In this document: positions 8,599 through 15,838 of the stretch, piece after piece
Layout: each line of letters begins with the position of its first letter
How positions within the stretch are numbered: position 1 is the stretch's first letter
Origin: Roseovarius sp. MMSF_3359
GTDB taxonomy: Bacteria > Pseudomonadota > Alphaproteobacteria > Rhodobacterales > Rhodobacteraceae
Direction: 5' to 3'
Assembly: GCF_030733385.1 (NCBI RefSeq)
Contig: NZ_JASHJC010000022.1
Location: 1-50,297, forward strand
DNA: 50,297 bases
The notes under the pieces: generated by a model
What the model was told of the DNA's origin: nothing
Databases searched by the model: none
Seen by the model: only the letters and a program-made list of their open reading frames with translations
Program-made: the position numbers and the translations under genes

Positions 8599-9879
8599 TC
8601 ACAGCGATGGCAGCCGGTACATCCCCGCCGTGGAAAACGCGATGGAGTACCCGTTGGCAATGTCGTCGGCAAAACGTTCGGCGATGACCCTGAGCGCGGT
8701 TTGACGTCCCTTGGCGACAAGAGCGCGACGCGAGGGCAGGGGTGGCGTCAGGCCGGGGCTGAGGAGCGTCTGCGACCAGATCAGCGGATGCAACTCCTGC
8801 AGATGGCAGGTCAAGATGTAGTCAAGAAACTGGTGCAGCTGTTGCCGCGTGGTGCGGGCGGAGGCGGACAGGTCCTTCGCGCCCTTCGCCTCGGGGCTCA
8901 TGGTGATCGCACAGAATGATGCCAGAAGGTTGGTCACGTGCTGATCGGAGCGCCGCATCAGGATGTCTTTCATGCCTTCGATGAAGAAATCGCAATCGAG
9001 CAGGTCAATCGCACCGGTATCAAGCGCCAGCGCATCGAAATAGACCCATGTATATGCCCCGGCTCCCCAGATATCCCCGGTGCGGGCCGCCGTGCGCCGC
9101 GCCTCCAGCTCCAGGCGTTTGTGATCGCCGTAATAGGCCGGCAACAGGTGCTGCCCCAATGCGCGCATGTGGCGGGGGCAATCGGGGTCGAGGTCGATCA
9201 GGGTCTCGTAATCATCGGCAACCCGGTTGCCAGGCTGACGGCGCGATGCCAGCAGGGCGCATTGCGCCGCGGCCAGAGACGGGGCGTCAAGCTCGACCCC
9301 GTCAAAGGTGCCAAGGATATCTTCGGCGCGTTTGAAATGCTCTTTGAACTTGAGAAGATGACCGCTGCCATCCTCTTCCGGCGCCGTGTTGCGCCAGGCC
9401 CAGCCGATGTCGATATGCGCGAGCGCCGTGACCAGGGCGCAGGCGTAGTCGCCGTAATTCTCCGCCAGCATCTCTTCGAGCGCATTGATGCCTTCCATGC
9501 TGGGGTCCGCCTCGTCGTAAAGCGCGTCCTCGGTCACCGCGACCACATCGCTGCGCGCCCCGAAAGCGAGCAGCATCGCGGCGGATTCGCCCCCCGGGGT
9601 GCTCAACCGGCAATCTTCCGCATATTGGATCTGATCCGACAGTTCCTCCCAGTTTTCCTGCCGGGCCAGTTTCTGACCCCGATCCTGATGGGCGGCACGG
9701 GCCATCTCTTCGTCGGTGACCGGAAGCGACGGCAAAATGACATGTTTGGCAAGAAGTTCGATGTCGATTTGCGGCTTCTTGCGGGGATTGAGGCCGCCAA
9801 CGCTGTCGGGCAGCGCCGTCTTGAGGGACTTGAACACAGAGCCAGCAAGCGACTTGCCGGTGTCGAACGGGGTCTTCAT
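8599..9879 (-). CDS. Conserved-looking hypothetical protein, helical and cytoplasmic
   Basis: A 426-residue protein I do not recognise. It has no signal peptide and no membrane segment. The composition is acidic and alpha-helical, with many Leu/Ala/Glu and aromatic positions. Helical pairs of a loose TPR- or HEAT-like kind can be suspected around residues 150-260 (for example HIDIGWAWRN, ALGQHLLPAYYGDHKRLELE), but no repeat is clear enough to call. A weak GGAG-type ribosome site precedes the ATG. It is divergent from the lytic transglycosylase gene. Coding is supported by length, normal codon bias and a plausible protein composition. The overlapping long plus-strand frame is rejected. Confidence 0.75.
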   Translation of the reverse strand: MKTPFDTGKSLAGSVFKSLKTALPDSVGGLNPRKKPQIDIELLAKHVILPSLPVTDEEMARAAHQDRGQKLARQENWEELSDQIQYAEDCRLSTPGGESAAMLLAFGARSDVVAVTEDALYDEADPSMEGINALEEMLAENYGDYACALVTALAHIDIGWAWRNTAPEEDGSGHLLKFKEHFKRAEDILGTFDGVELDAPSLAAAQCALLASRRQPGNRVADDYETLIDLDPDCPRHMRALGQHLLPAYYGDHKRLELEARRTAARTGDIWGAGAYTWVYFDALALDTGAIDLLDCDFFIEGMKDILMRRSDQHVTNLLASFCAITMSPEAKGAKDLSASARTTRQQLHQFLDYILTCHLQELHPLIWSQTLLSPGLTPPLPSRRALVAKGRQTALRVIAERFADDIANGYSIAFSTAGMYRLPSL

Positions 9880-10019
9880 GGAGGCTCCAACTCGTTAACC
9901 TTGTTGCACAATGCCCGCGTTTGTGGGCCAAAACATGACAAGCCTTTGGTCTTGGCGGGGAAATTCGCGGGCCGGGCAGGGGCGTTGCCTTGCGCGCACA
10001 AACCAGCCAGAATGCGGGG

Positions 10020-10694
10020 ATGAAACGTGTCGCTGCCCTTGTTTTGCTGGCTTTCTGGCCGGGATTCGCGCTTGCCGTCGAAACCGGCGCCACCGAATTT
10101 GCCATGTCAAAGCCCAAACCACCCGAGAGGACGGGCAATTTACCGCGCACAAGGTGGGAAAACCGTCCCGAGGCGCAGCTTTGGACCCGCGCCGCGCTGT
10201 CGGCGCTCAAGGAACACGGCGCCCGGCTGCCGCAAACGGTCCCGCGTGACATCGAAGCCTGGTGTCCGGCCTATGCCGGGGCGGACGAGGCGCAACGCCG
10301 TGCCTTCTGGGTTGGGCTTCTGTCGGCGCTGGCCAAGCACGAAAGCACCTTCAGGCCCCGTGCGGTGGGCGGCGGCGGCAAATGGTTCGGCCTGGTGCAG
10401 ATCTCGCCGGGGACGGCACGCGGTTACAACTGCCGGGCGCGCTCGGGCGAGGCGCTGAAGAAAGGCGCGGCAAACCTGTCCTGCGCGATCCGCATCATGG
10501 CGGTGACGGTACCCCGCGACGGTGTCGTGTCACAGGGCATGCGCGGTGTGGCCGCCGATTGGGGCCCGTTCCACAACCGCAAGAAACGCAACGACATGAT
10601 GCAATGGACCCGCAAGCAGACCTATTGCAAACCGATGAACGCCGTCCGGCCGAGAACACGGCCCATCGAGGTCGCAAGCGCGACACTTGAGTGA
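10020..10694 (+). CDS. Exported lytic transglycosylase (SLT domain)
   Basis: A 224-residue periplasmic lytic transglycosylase, which cleaves the MurNAc-GlcNAc bond of peptidoglycan to give 1,6-anhydro products. From ATG 10020 the protein begins with a classical signal peptide (KRVAALVLLAFWPGFALA). The SLT core carries the catalytic Glu108 in LAKHEST and the family block WFGLVQISPGTARGYNC, then a late aromatic segment. Several Cys residues could form disulfides in the periplasm. A longer in-frame start at 9990 would hide the signal peptide, so I reject it. No cell-wall genes are adjacent, and it is probably a monocistronic housekeeping or remodelling enzyme. Confidence 0.88.
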   Translation: MKRVAALVLLAFWPGFALAVETGATEFAMSKPKPPERTGNLPRTRWENRPEAQLWTRAALSALKEHGARLPQTVPRDIEAWCPAYAGADEAQRRAFWVGLLSALAKHESTFRPRAVGGGGKWFGLVQISPGTARGYNCRARSGEALKKGAANLSCAIRIMAVTVPRDGVVSQGMRGVAADWGPFHNRKKRNDMMQWTRKQTYCKPMNAVRPRTRPIEVASATLE

Positions 10695-10877
10695 CCCCGG
10701 ATTTCGGGCTGTCCGCGCAGTTCTGAGCCGTCCGGTGACTTGCATTTCAGGACCCGCATATCTGTAACCATCGCGTAAAAAACGATGGCCGCAATCGGTC
10801 GTGATCTTGTGACCCGCCTGAGATTGCATAGATGAAAGACAGGTCAAAAAACACTTTATGCGGGAGAATTTGGATCA

Positions 10878-11657
10878 ATGAAGAGCATTCTGGTCGCCAG
10901 CGACTTGTCGGAAAGATCACGGTCGGCGGTGCGCCGGGCGGTCAACCTTGCCGCGGATGCAGATGCTCGTCTTACCGTGTTGCACGTGGTGGACGCGGCC
11001 ATCCCCGACACCCTGGCGCAGCAGGTTGAGGTCGGCGCCAAAACGATCCTTTCCGAACAGGTGGCGGCGGACATCGGTGACCGGTCGGTCACGTCGGAAG
11101 TCACGGTGGTGACCGGCGACGCCGTTGAGGTCATCAACGAGGCCATCGACACCTCCGAGGCCGAACTCTTGGTCGTTGGCCTGCACCGCCGGCGGCGGTT
11201 TCTCGACCAGGTCAGGGAAACGACGATGGAGCACCTGATCCGCGCCAGCCGCATTCCGGTTCTCCTGGTGGCCGGGGAGGGGGCCGAGCCCTATGCGGGC
11301 GTTTTGGCCGGGGTCGATCTTTCGAAGATATGCGCCGCAGCCCTCCACAGCATCCCGACGGTTGCGCCAAAGGGGAAACTCAGCCTTTTTCATGCCCATG
11401 AAGTTTCCTTCGGGCAGGAGGCGCGGCGTGATTACGAGACGTGGAAAGCCATGTTCCCGTTGCCCCAAAGCGCCCCCGCGCCGCAGTTTTTCGAAGGGTC
11501 GGCCAGTGATGCGCTGCATGCGTTTCTCGACACGAAACACCATGATCTGCTGGCGATTGGCGGACATACAAGGTCCAACGCCGCGCGCTACGTCCTTGGC
11601 GGTTTCACCTCGGGCCTTATCCGAAATCCGCCATGTGACCTTTTGATCGCCAAATGA
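10878..11657 (+). CDS. Tandem-domain universal stress protein (UspA family)
   Basis: A 259-residue protein with two UspA-type alpha/beta domains, roughly 1-135 and 138-259. The first begins KSILVASDLSERSRSAVRRA and ends with the IPVLLV strand, the second ends PCDLLIAK. The ATP-binding Gly motif is degenerate in domain 1 (VVGLHRRRRFLDQV) and only partly kept in domain 2 (GGHTRSNAARYVLGGFTSG), so nucleotide binding is uncertain. Upstream, CCATCG/CGATGG (10768-10788) can form a small hairpin. I saw no perfect FNR box. It converges with pepN, with 7 bases between the stops. Confidence 0.88.
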   Translation: MKSILVASDLSERSRSAVRRAVNLAADADARLTVLHVVDAAIPDTLAQQVEVGAKTILSEQVAADIGDRSVTSEVTVVTGDAVEVINEAIDTSEAELLVVGLHRRRRFLDQVRETTMEHLIRASRIPVLLVAGEGAEPYAGVLAGVDLSKICAAALHSIPTVAPKGKLSLFHAHEVSFGQEARRDYETWKAMFPLPQSAPAPQFFEGSASDALHAFLDTKHHDLLAIGGHTRSNAARYVLGGFTSGLIRNPPCDLLIAK

Positions 11658-11664
11658 CGGGGGG

Positions 11665-14256
11665 TCACGCCGCTAGGATGCGCGTGACCATTTCGGTGGT
11701 GTCACGGCTGAGGTTCGGGGTGTCGAGGATACGTTCGAGTTGCGCCTTGATCCGGGCCTGCCGATCCGCGTCATAGCGCCGCCAGGTCTCGAAGGCGGAA
11801 CACATCCGTGCGGTGGTCTGCGGGTTCAGGGGATCAAGCTGGATCAACCAATCCGCCAGCAGGGCATATCCCTTACCGCTGGCGTGATGGAAACCCGCGG
11901 GCGAGGCCGTCAGCCCGCCCAGGGTCGCGCGGAAGCGGTTGGGGTTTTTCATCGTGAAATCAGGATGTTCGGTCAGGCGCGCGGCGGTGGCTGCGGCCTC
12001 GGCCGGATCGGCATGCAGGATCTGCAGCATGAACCACTTGTCGATCACCAGCCGGTCATGCTGCCATTGATCGTAGAAGGCGGCGGTGGCGGCTTCACCC
12101 TTGCCAGCCTGGAGCAGGCAGGACCAGGCCGCCAGTTGCTGCGTCATGTTGGCCGCGCTGTCATATTGCCGTTGCGCCTGCGCCCCGCCATCGAGGCGCG
12201 TGATCATGCCGAGCGCCGCATTGGCCAGCGCCCGGGCGCCTGATTGCGCGGCGTCGGGGCGGTAGGGCTCGGTCACCTGGTATTGCGCGTAGAGCCGCGG
12301 CGCGAGGTCCTGCAGCGCCTGGGCCTTGGCCTGGCGCAGGGTTTCCAGCGCCTCCCAGATCGCCTGCGGATCGGGCGTGTGCCCGGCATCAAAGAGCGTC
12401 TGCGCCAGATCGTCCTGACTGGGCAGGCCGAGGGCCAATGCGCGGAAGGCCGGATCGAGGCTGTCATCCCGCGCCATGGTCTGCACCGCGTCGAGATAGG
12501 CGCCATCAGGTACGGCCCCGTCGCGGATCATCGCGATCAGCCCGTCACGCGCCAGATCGCGCCCGGCCTCCCATTTGTTGAAGGGATCCGTGTCATGGGC
12601 TAACAGCGTCGCAAGTTCATATCCGGCATATGATGTTGATCTCGTTGCAATAATCGGCGCAGAGAAACCGCGATTGAACGAAACGATTGGTGGGAGTGGC
12701 ATCCCACTGGCCAATGCTTCTTTTGGCGGCTCGGAAACCTCGAACTCAAATACTTGCTCTTGCTCAGTCATTTCAAAGATTTGAGTCGGCGCCGCTTCAG
12801 TGCCATCATCATGCAGTGCGCCCAGGGCAATTGGTATGTGCAAGGCCGCCTTCTCAGATTGTCCAGGTGTTGGTGGTGTTGATTGTTTGATTGTCACCGA
12901 TACGTTCGCTCCGTCCCAATCATCACTCCATATCAGTCGCGGCGTGCCAGCCTGTTCATACCAGCGTTTGAATTGGCTGAGATCACGGCCGGTCGCATCC
13001 TCGAAGACCTTCAGCCAGTCTTCGATCGTGGCAGCATCGCCGTCATGCCGCTCGAAATAGAGGTCGAGCGCCTTGTAATAAGCCTCATCGCCCACCAGCG
13101 TCTTGAGCATCCCGATTAGTTCGGCGCCTTTTTCGTAGACCGTGGCGGTGTAGAAATTGTTGATCTCGACAAAGCTGTCGGGCCGGACGGGGTGGGCGAG
13201 CGGGCCGTTATCCTCGCGGAACTGACGCGCGCGCAGTGCGATCACGTCCGAGATGCGTTTGACCGGCGCCGAGCGCATGTCAGACGTAAATTGCGCGTCG
13301 CGGAAGACGGTCAGCCCCTCCTTGAGGCAGAGCTGAAACCAGTCGCGGCAGGTGATGCGGTTGCCCGTCCAGTTGTGGAAATATTCATGGGCGATGATCG
13401 CCTCGATCCGCTCGAAATTCATATCGGTGGAGGTCTCGGGCGAGGCCAGCACAGCCGACGAGTTGAAGATGTTCAACCCCTTGTTTTCCATTGCCCCCAT
13501 GTTGAAATCATCGACCGCAACGATGTTGAAGATATCAAGGTCGTATTCGCGGCCATAAACCTCTTCGTCCCATTTCATGCTGTCCTTCAGGGCCTGCATC
13601 CCGAAGGCGCATTTGCCCTCATCCCCGGGCCGGACCCAGATGTTCAATTCGACATCGCGGCCCGCTTTCGTGGTGAAACGATCCGGGTGATTGACCAGAT
13701 CGCCCGCGACCAGCGCGAAGAGATAGGCGGGCTTGGGCCAGGGATCATGCCATTCGGCAAAGCCTGCACCTGCGTCGCCGGGATTGCCGTTTGACAGCAG
13801 GATCTTTTCGTCCCCTTCGATGCGCACGCTGAACTTCGCCATGACGTCGGGGCGGTCCGGGTAATAGGTGATCTTGCGGAACCCTTCGGCCTCGCATTGG
13901 GTGCAATACATGCCGTTCGACATGTAGAGCCCTTCGAGCGCGGTGTTGGTCGCGGGCGAAATCTCGACCTCCGCCTCCCAGGTGAAGGGTGCATCTGGCG
14001 CGGGGCAGGTCAGGCCGCCTTCGGTGATCTCGGGCGTGATCTCCGCACCGTCGATCGCGGCACGGATCAGGGTCAGTTCTTCGCCGTGCAGAAAAAACCG
14101 TCGATCGGTGGCGTCCGGGTTGGGGCGGAAGGCGATGCGGGAGAGGACACGGGTTTTCGTTGGATGCAGGCGAAAGGTCAGCTCGACCTCGTCGATCGCG
14201 TAGCCGAAGGGGTTGTAATCCTTGAGATAGATGGTCTGGGGGCTGGCATCGCGCAT
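11665..14256 (-). CDS. pepN: Aminopeptidase N (M1 family, zinc)
   Basis: An 863-residue M1 aminopeptidase of the proteobacterial PepN type, removing N-terminal residues from peptides in the cytoplasm. The exopeptidase motif GAMEN is at 254-258, the zinc motif HEYFH at 290-294 and the third ligand Glu at 313 (LKEGLTVFRD). The ERAP-like helical C-terminal half is intact. I start it at ATG 14256 (RDASPQTIYLKDY), which matches the usual family N-terminus. The open frame continues upstream to 14421, but those residues are Arg/Pro-rich and unlike the family. The upstream intergenic region is shared with the divergent amidotransferase gene. Confidence 0.96.
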   Translation of the reverse strand: MRDASPQTIYLKDYNPFGYAIDEVELTFRLHPTKTRVLSRIAFRPNPDATDRRFFLHGEELTLIRAAIDGAEITPEITEGGLTCPAPDAPFTWEAEVEISPATNTALEGLYMSNGMYCTQCEAEGFRKITYYPDRPDVMAKFSVRIEGDEKILLSNGNPGDAGAGFAEWHDPWPKPAYLFALVAGDLVNHPDRFTTKAGRDVELNIWVRPGDEGKCAFGMQALKDSMKWDEEVYGREYDLDIFNIVAVDDFNMGAMENKGLNIFNSSAVLASPETSTDMNFERIEAIIAHEYFHNWTGNRITCRDWFQLCLKEGLTVFRDAQFTSDMRSAPVKRISDVIALRARQFREDNGPLAHPVRPDSFVEINNFYTATVYEKGAELIGMLKTLVGDEAYYKALDLYFERHDGDAATIEDWLKVFEDATGRDLSQFKRWYEQAGTPRLIWSDDWDGANVSVTIKQSTPPTPGQSEKAALHIPIALGALHDDGTEAAPTQIFEMTEQEQVFEFEVSEPPKEALASGMPLPPIVSFNRGFSAPIIATRSTSYAGYELATLLAHDTDPFNKWEAGRDLARDGLIAMIRDGAVPDGAYLDAVQTMARDDSLDPAFRALALGLPSQDDLAQTLFDAGHTPDPQAIWEALETLRQAKAQALQDLAPRLYAQYQVTEPYRPDAAQSGARALANAALGMITRLDGGAQAQRQYDSAANMTQQLAAWSCLLQAGKGEAATAAFYDQWQHDRLVIDKWFMLQILHADPAEAAATAARLTEHPDFTMKNPNRFRATLGGLTASPAGFHHASGKGYALLADWLIQLDPLNPQTTARMCSAFETWRRYDADRQARIKAQLERILDTPNLSRDTTEMVTRILAA

Positions 14257-14457
14257 CTTCTCGGGTCTCCTGTCACCGGGTCGGCACAGGTTTACCGGAA
14301 TGCGGCGCGGCTGCAAGGTCGGGTGGTGTGGACGACGGCAACCCGCCTGACCGGGATGCTTGTGGCCAGGGCAGGGACGCCTGCGGGCGCAACGCCCGGC
14401 GCGACACATGCCGCCGCCCACGCGCCAACCCTAGGGGTGCTTTGGTTACCACTCGGT

Positions 14458-14505
14458 GCACAGGCGCGCGGAAACCTGTGCGGTGATTGATGTTTTGTTA
14501 TCAAT
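14458..14505. promoter_or_regulatory. Two inverted repeats in the pepN / amidotransferase divergent promoter region
   Basis: GCACAGG/CCTGTGC (14458-14464, 14475-14481) is followed by ATTGAT/ATCAAT (14486-14491, 14500-14505, 8-base spacer), 45-90 bases upstream of the amidotransferase ATG. Both are operator-sized. The second resembles an FNR-like half-site pair, but with a spacer of 8 instead of 4. No regulator can be named. Confidence 0.3.
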
Positions 14506-14549
14506 TTGCCAGATATACCGTGTAGGTGGAGAATGATCAGGGGTAAACG

Positions 14550-15326
14550 ATGGCGCGCGCAGTAGTCGGCATTATCGGTAACAAATACGATTTGGAAAAC
14601 CGCTATATGGTTCACGCCAATGGCGAGATGAATTCGCAGGCGATTGCCCATGTGGCCGATTGCGTGCCGTTGATCGTCCCTTCCGATCCGACGCTGGCGC
14701 AGGTCGAAGATCTGCTCGAGGTCTGTGATGGCTTCCTGCTCACCGGCGGGCGGCCCAATGTCCACCCCGAAGAATATGGTCACGAAGAGACTGAAGCGCA
14801 TGGCGCCTTTGACCGGGCGCGCGATGCGCTTTGCCTGGAATTGGTGCGGGCCTGCGTGACGCGCGGGCAGCCGGTCCTCGGCATCTGCCGCGGGTTTCAG
14901 GAGGTGAACGTGGCCATGGGCGGCACGCTGCACCCGGAAATCCGCGACTTGCCGGGCCGGGACAATCACCGGATGCCCCCCGATGGGACGCTCGAAGAGC
15001 AGTTTGCCCTGCGCCACACGGTTAGTTTCACCCCGGGCGGGCCGTTTCACCGGCTGATGGGTCAGACCGAGGTGATGACGAACACGCTGCACGGGCAAGG
15101 GATCGAGGAGGCGGGCGACCGCATCGTCGTTGATGGATGGGCCGATGATGGCACGCCCGAGGCGATCTATATCGAAGGGGCCAAGGGCTTTGCCCTGTCC
15201 GTTCAATGGCATCCCGAGTTCAACGCGGTGAATGACCCGGTCAGCCGGCCGCTTTTTTCCGCCTTCGGGGATGCGGCGCGGGCATGGTCCGCGGGCCGCA
15301 CGGCACCAATCCTGAAATCCGCCTGA
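14550..15326 (+). CDS. Class I glutamine amidotransferase-like hydrolase, PuuD type (peptidase C26)
   Basis: A 258-residue protein related to PuuD, the gamma-glutamyl-GABA hydrolase of putrescine degradation. The catalytic triad is visible: Cys113 in GICRGFQEVN and His221/Glu223 in QWHPEF. The oxyanion segment is LLTGGRPNVHP. Length and motif spacing match the family. The start has AGGGG 8 bases upstream. No other putrescine genes are nearby, so the substrate is inferred from the family only and could be another gamma-glutamyl amide. It is divergent from pepN. Confidence 0.85.
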   Translation: MARAVVGIIGNKYDLENRYMVHANGEMNSQAIAHVADCVPLIVPSDPTLAQVEDLLEVCDGFLLTGGRPNVHPEEYGHEETEAHGAFDRARDALCLELVRACVTRGQPVLGICRGFQEVNVAMGGTLHPEIRDLPGRDNHRMPPDGTLEEQFALRHTVSFTPGGPFHRLMGQTEVMTNTLHGQGIEEAGDRIVVDGWADDGTPEAIYIEGAKGFALSVQWHPEFNAVNDPVSRPLFSAFGDAARAWSAGRTAPILKSA

Positions 15327-15397
15327 AAACCCGCTTGACCTTCCCCCTGCTGGACGGCGCAGACACGCCGGTGAGCTGACATTTTGGGGGACATACA

Positions 15398-15826
15398 ATG
15401 CGAACTCTGCTCATTGGGGCGTTGATTGGTGCAATTGGGCTTGGGGCCTGGGTTTATGTCGGTCCTCGGGAAAAAACCGGGGCGGGGGGCCAGACACCAG
15501 GTACCGGGGCGGAAATGGTGGCCGTGACACTGCCCGCGCTCACGGGCGAAGCGGCGCTTGGCGCCAATGCTTTTGCCGGGCTTTGCGCTGCATGCCATGG
15601 ACCGAATGCCGGCGGGATCGACGGTGCCGGGCCGCCGCTTGTTCACCGCATCTATGAACCCGGCCACCATGGAGACGGCGCCTTCCTGCGGGCGGCACGC
15701 CAAGGCGTGCGGAGCCATCATTGGCCGTTTGGGGATATGCCGCCTGTCGAGGGCGCGACCGATGCCGATATTCGGGCCATCATCGCCTATGTCCGCGCCG
15801 TGCAGATGGAAAACGGGATTTTCTGA
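15398..15826 (+). CDS. Membrane-anchored class I cytochrome c
   Basis: A 142-residue c-type cytochrome. An uncleaved or lipid-independent N-terminal anchor (RTLLIGALIGAIGLGAWVYV) is followed by a heme-binding CAACH at 63-67 and a likely distal Met ligand at 114 in FGDMPPVEG. The C-terminal helix DADIRAIIAYVRAV is typical of small cytochrome c domains. The ATG has GGGGGA 6 bases upstream. No oxidase or dehydrogenase gene lies beside it, so its electron partner cannot be told from context. It converges with the Hint/RTX gene. Confidence 0.88.
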   Translation: MRTLLIGALIGAIGLGAWVYVGPREKTGAGGQTPGTGAEMVAVTLPALTGEAALGANAFAGLCAACHGPNAGGIDGAGPPLVHRIYEPGHHGDGAFLRAARQGVRSHHWPFGDMPPVEGATDADIRAIIAYVRAVQMENGIF

Positions 15827-15838
15827 AACCCCCGAAGG

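Noticed and set aside
8938..10023. Long plus-strand open frame of 361 codons
   Set aside because: It lies antisense to the hypothetical protein and runs past its start. Its composition is Arg/Gly/Val-rich without any family resemblance, as expected for a shadow of a GC-rich gene.
14486..14505. FNR/FnrL box
   Set aside because: The half-sites ATTGAT and ATCAAT are separated by 8 bases, whereas the FNR consensus needs 4 between TTGAT and ATCAA.
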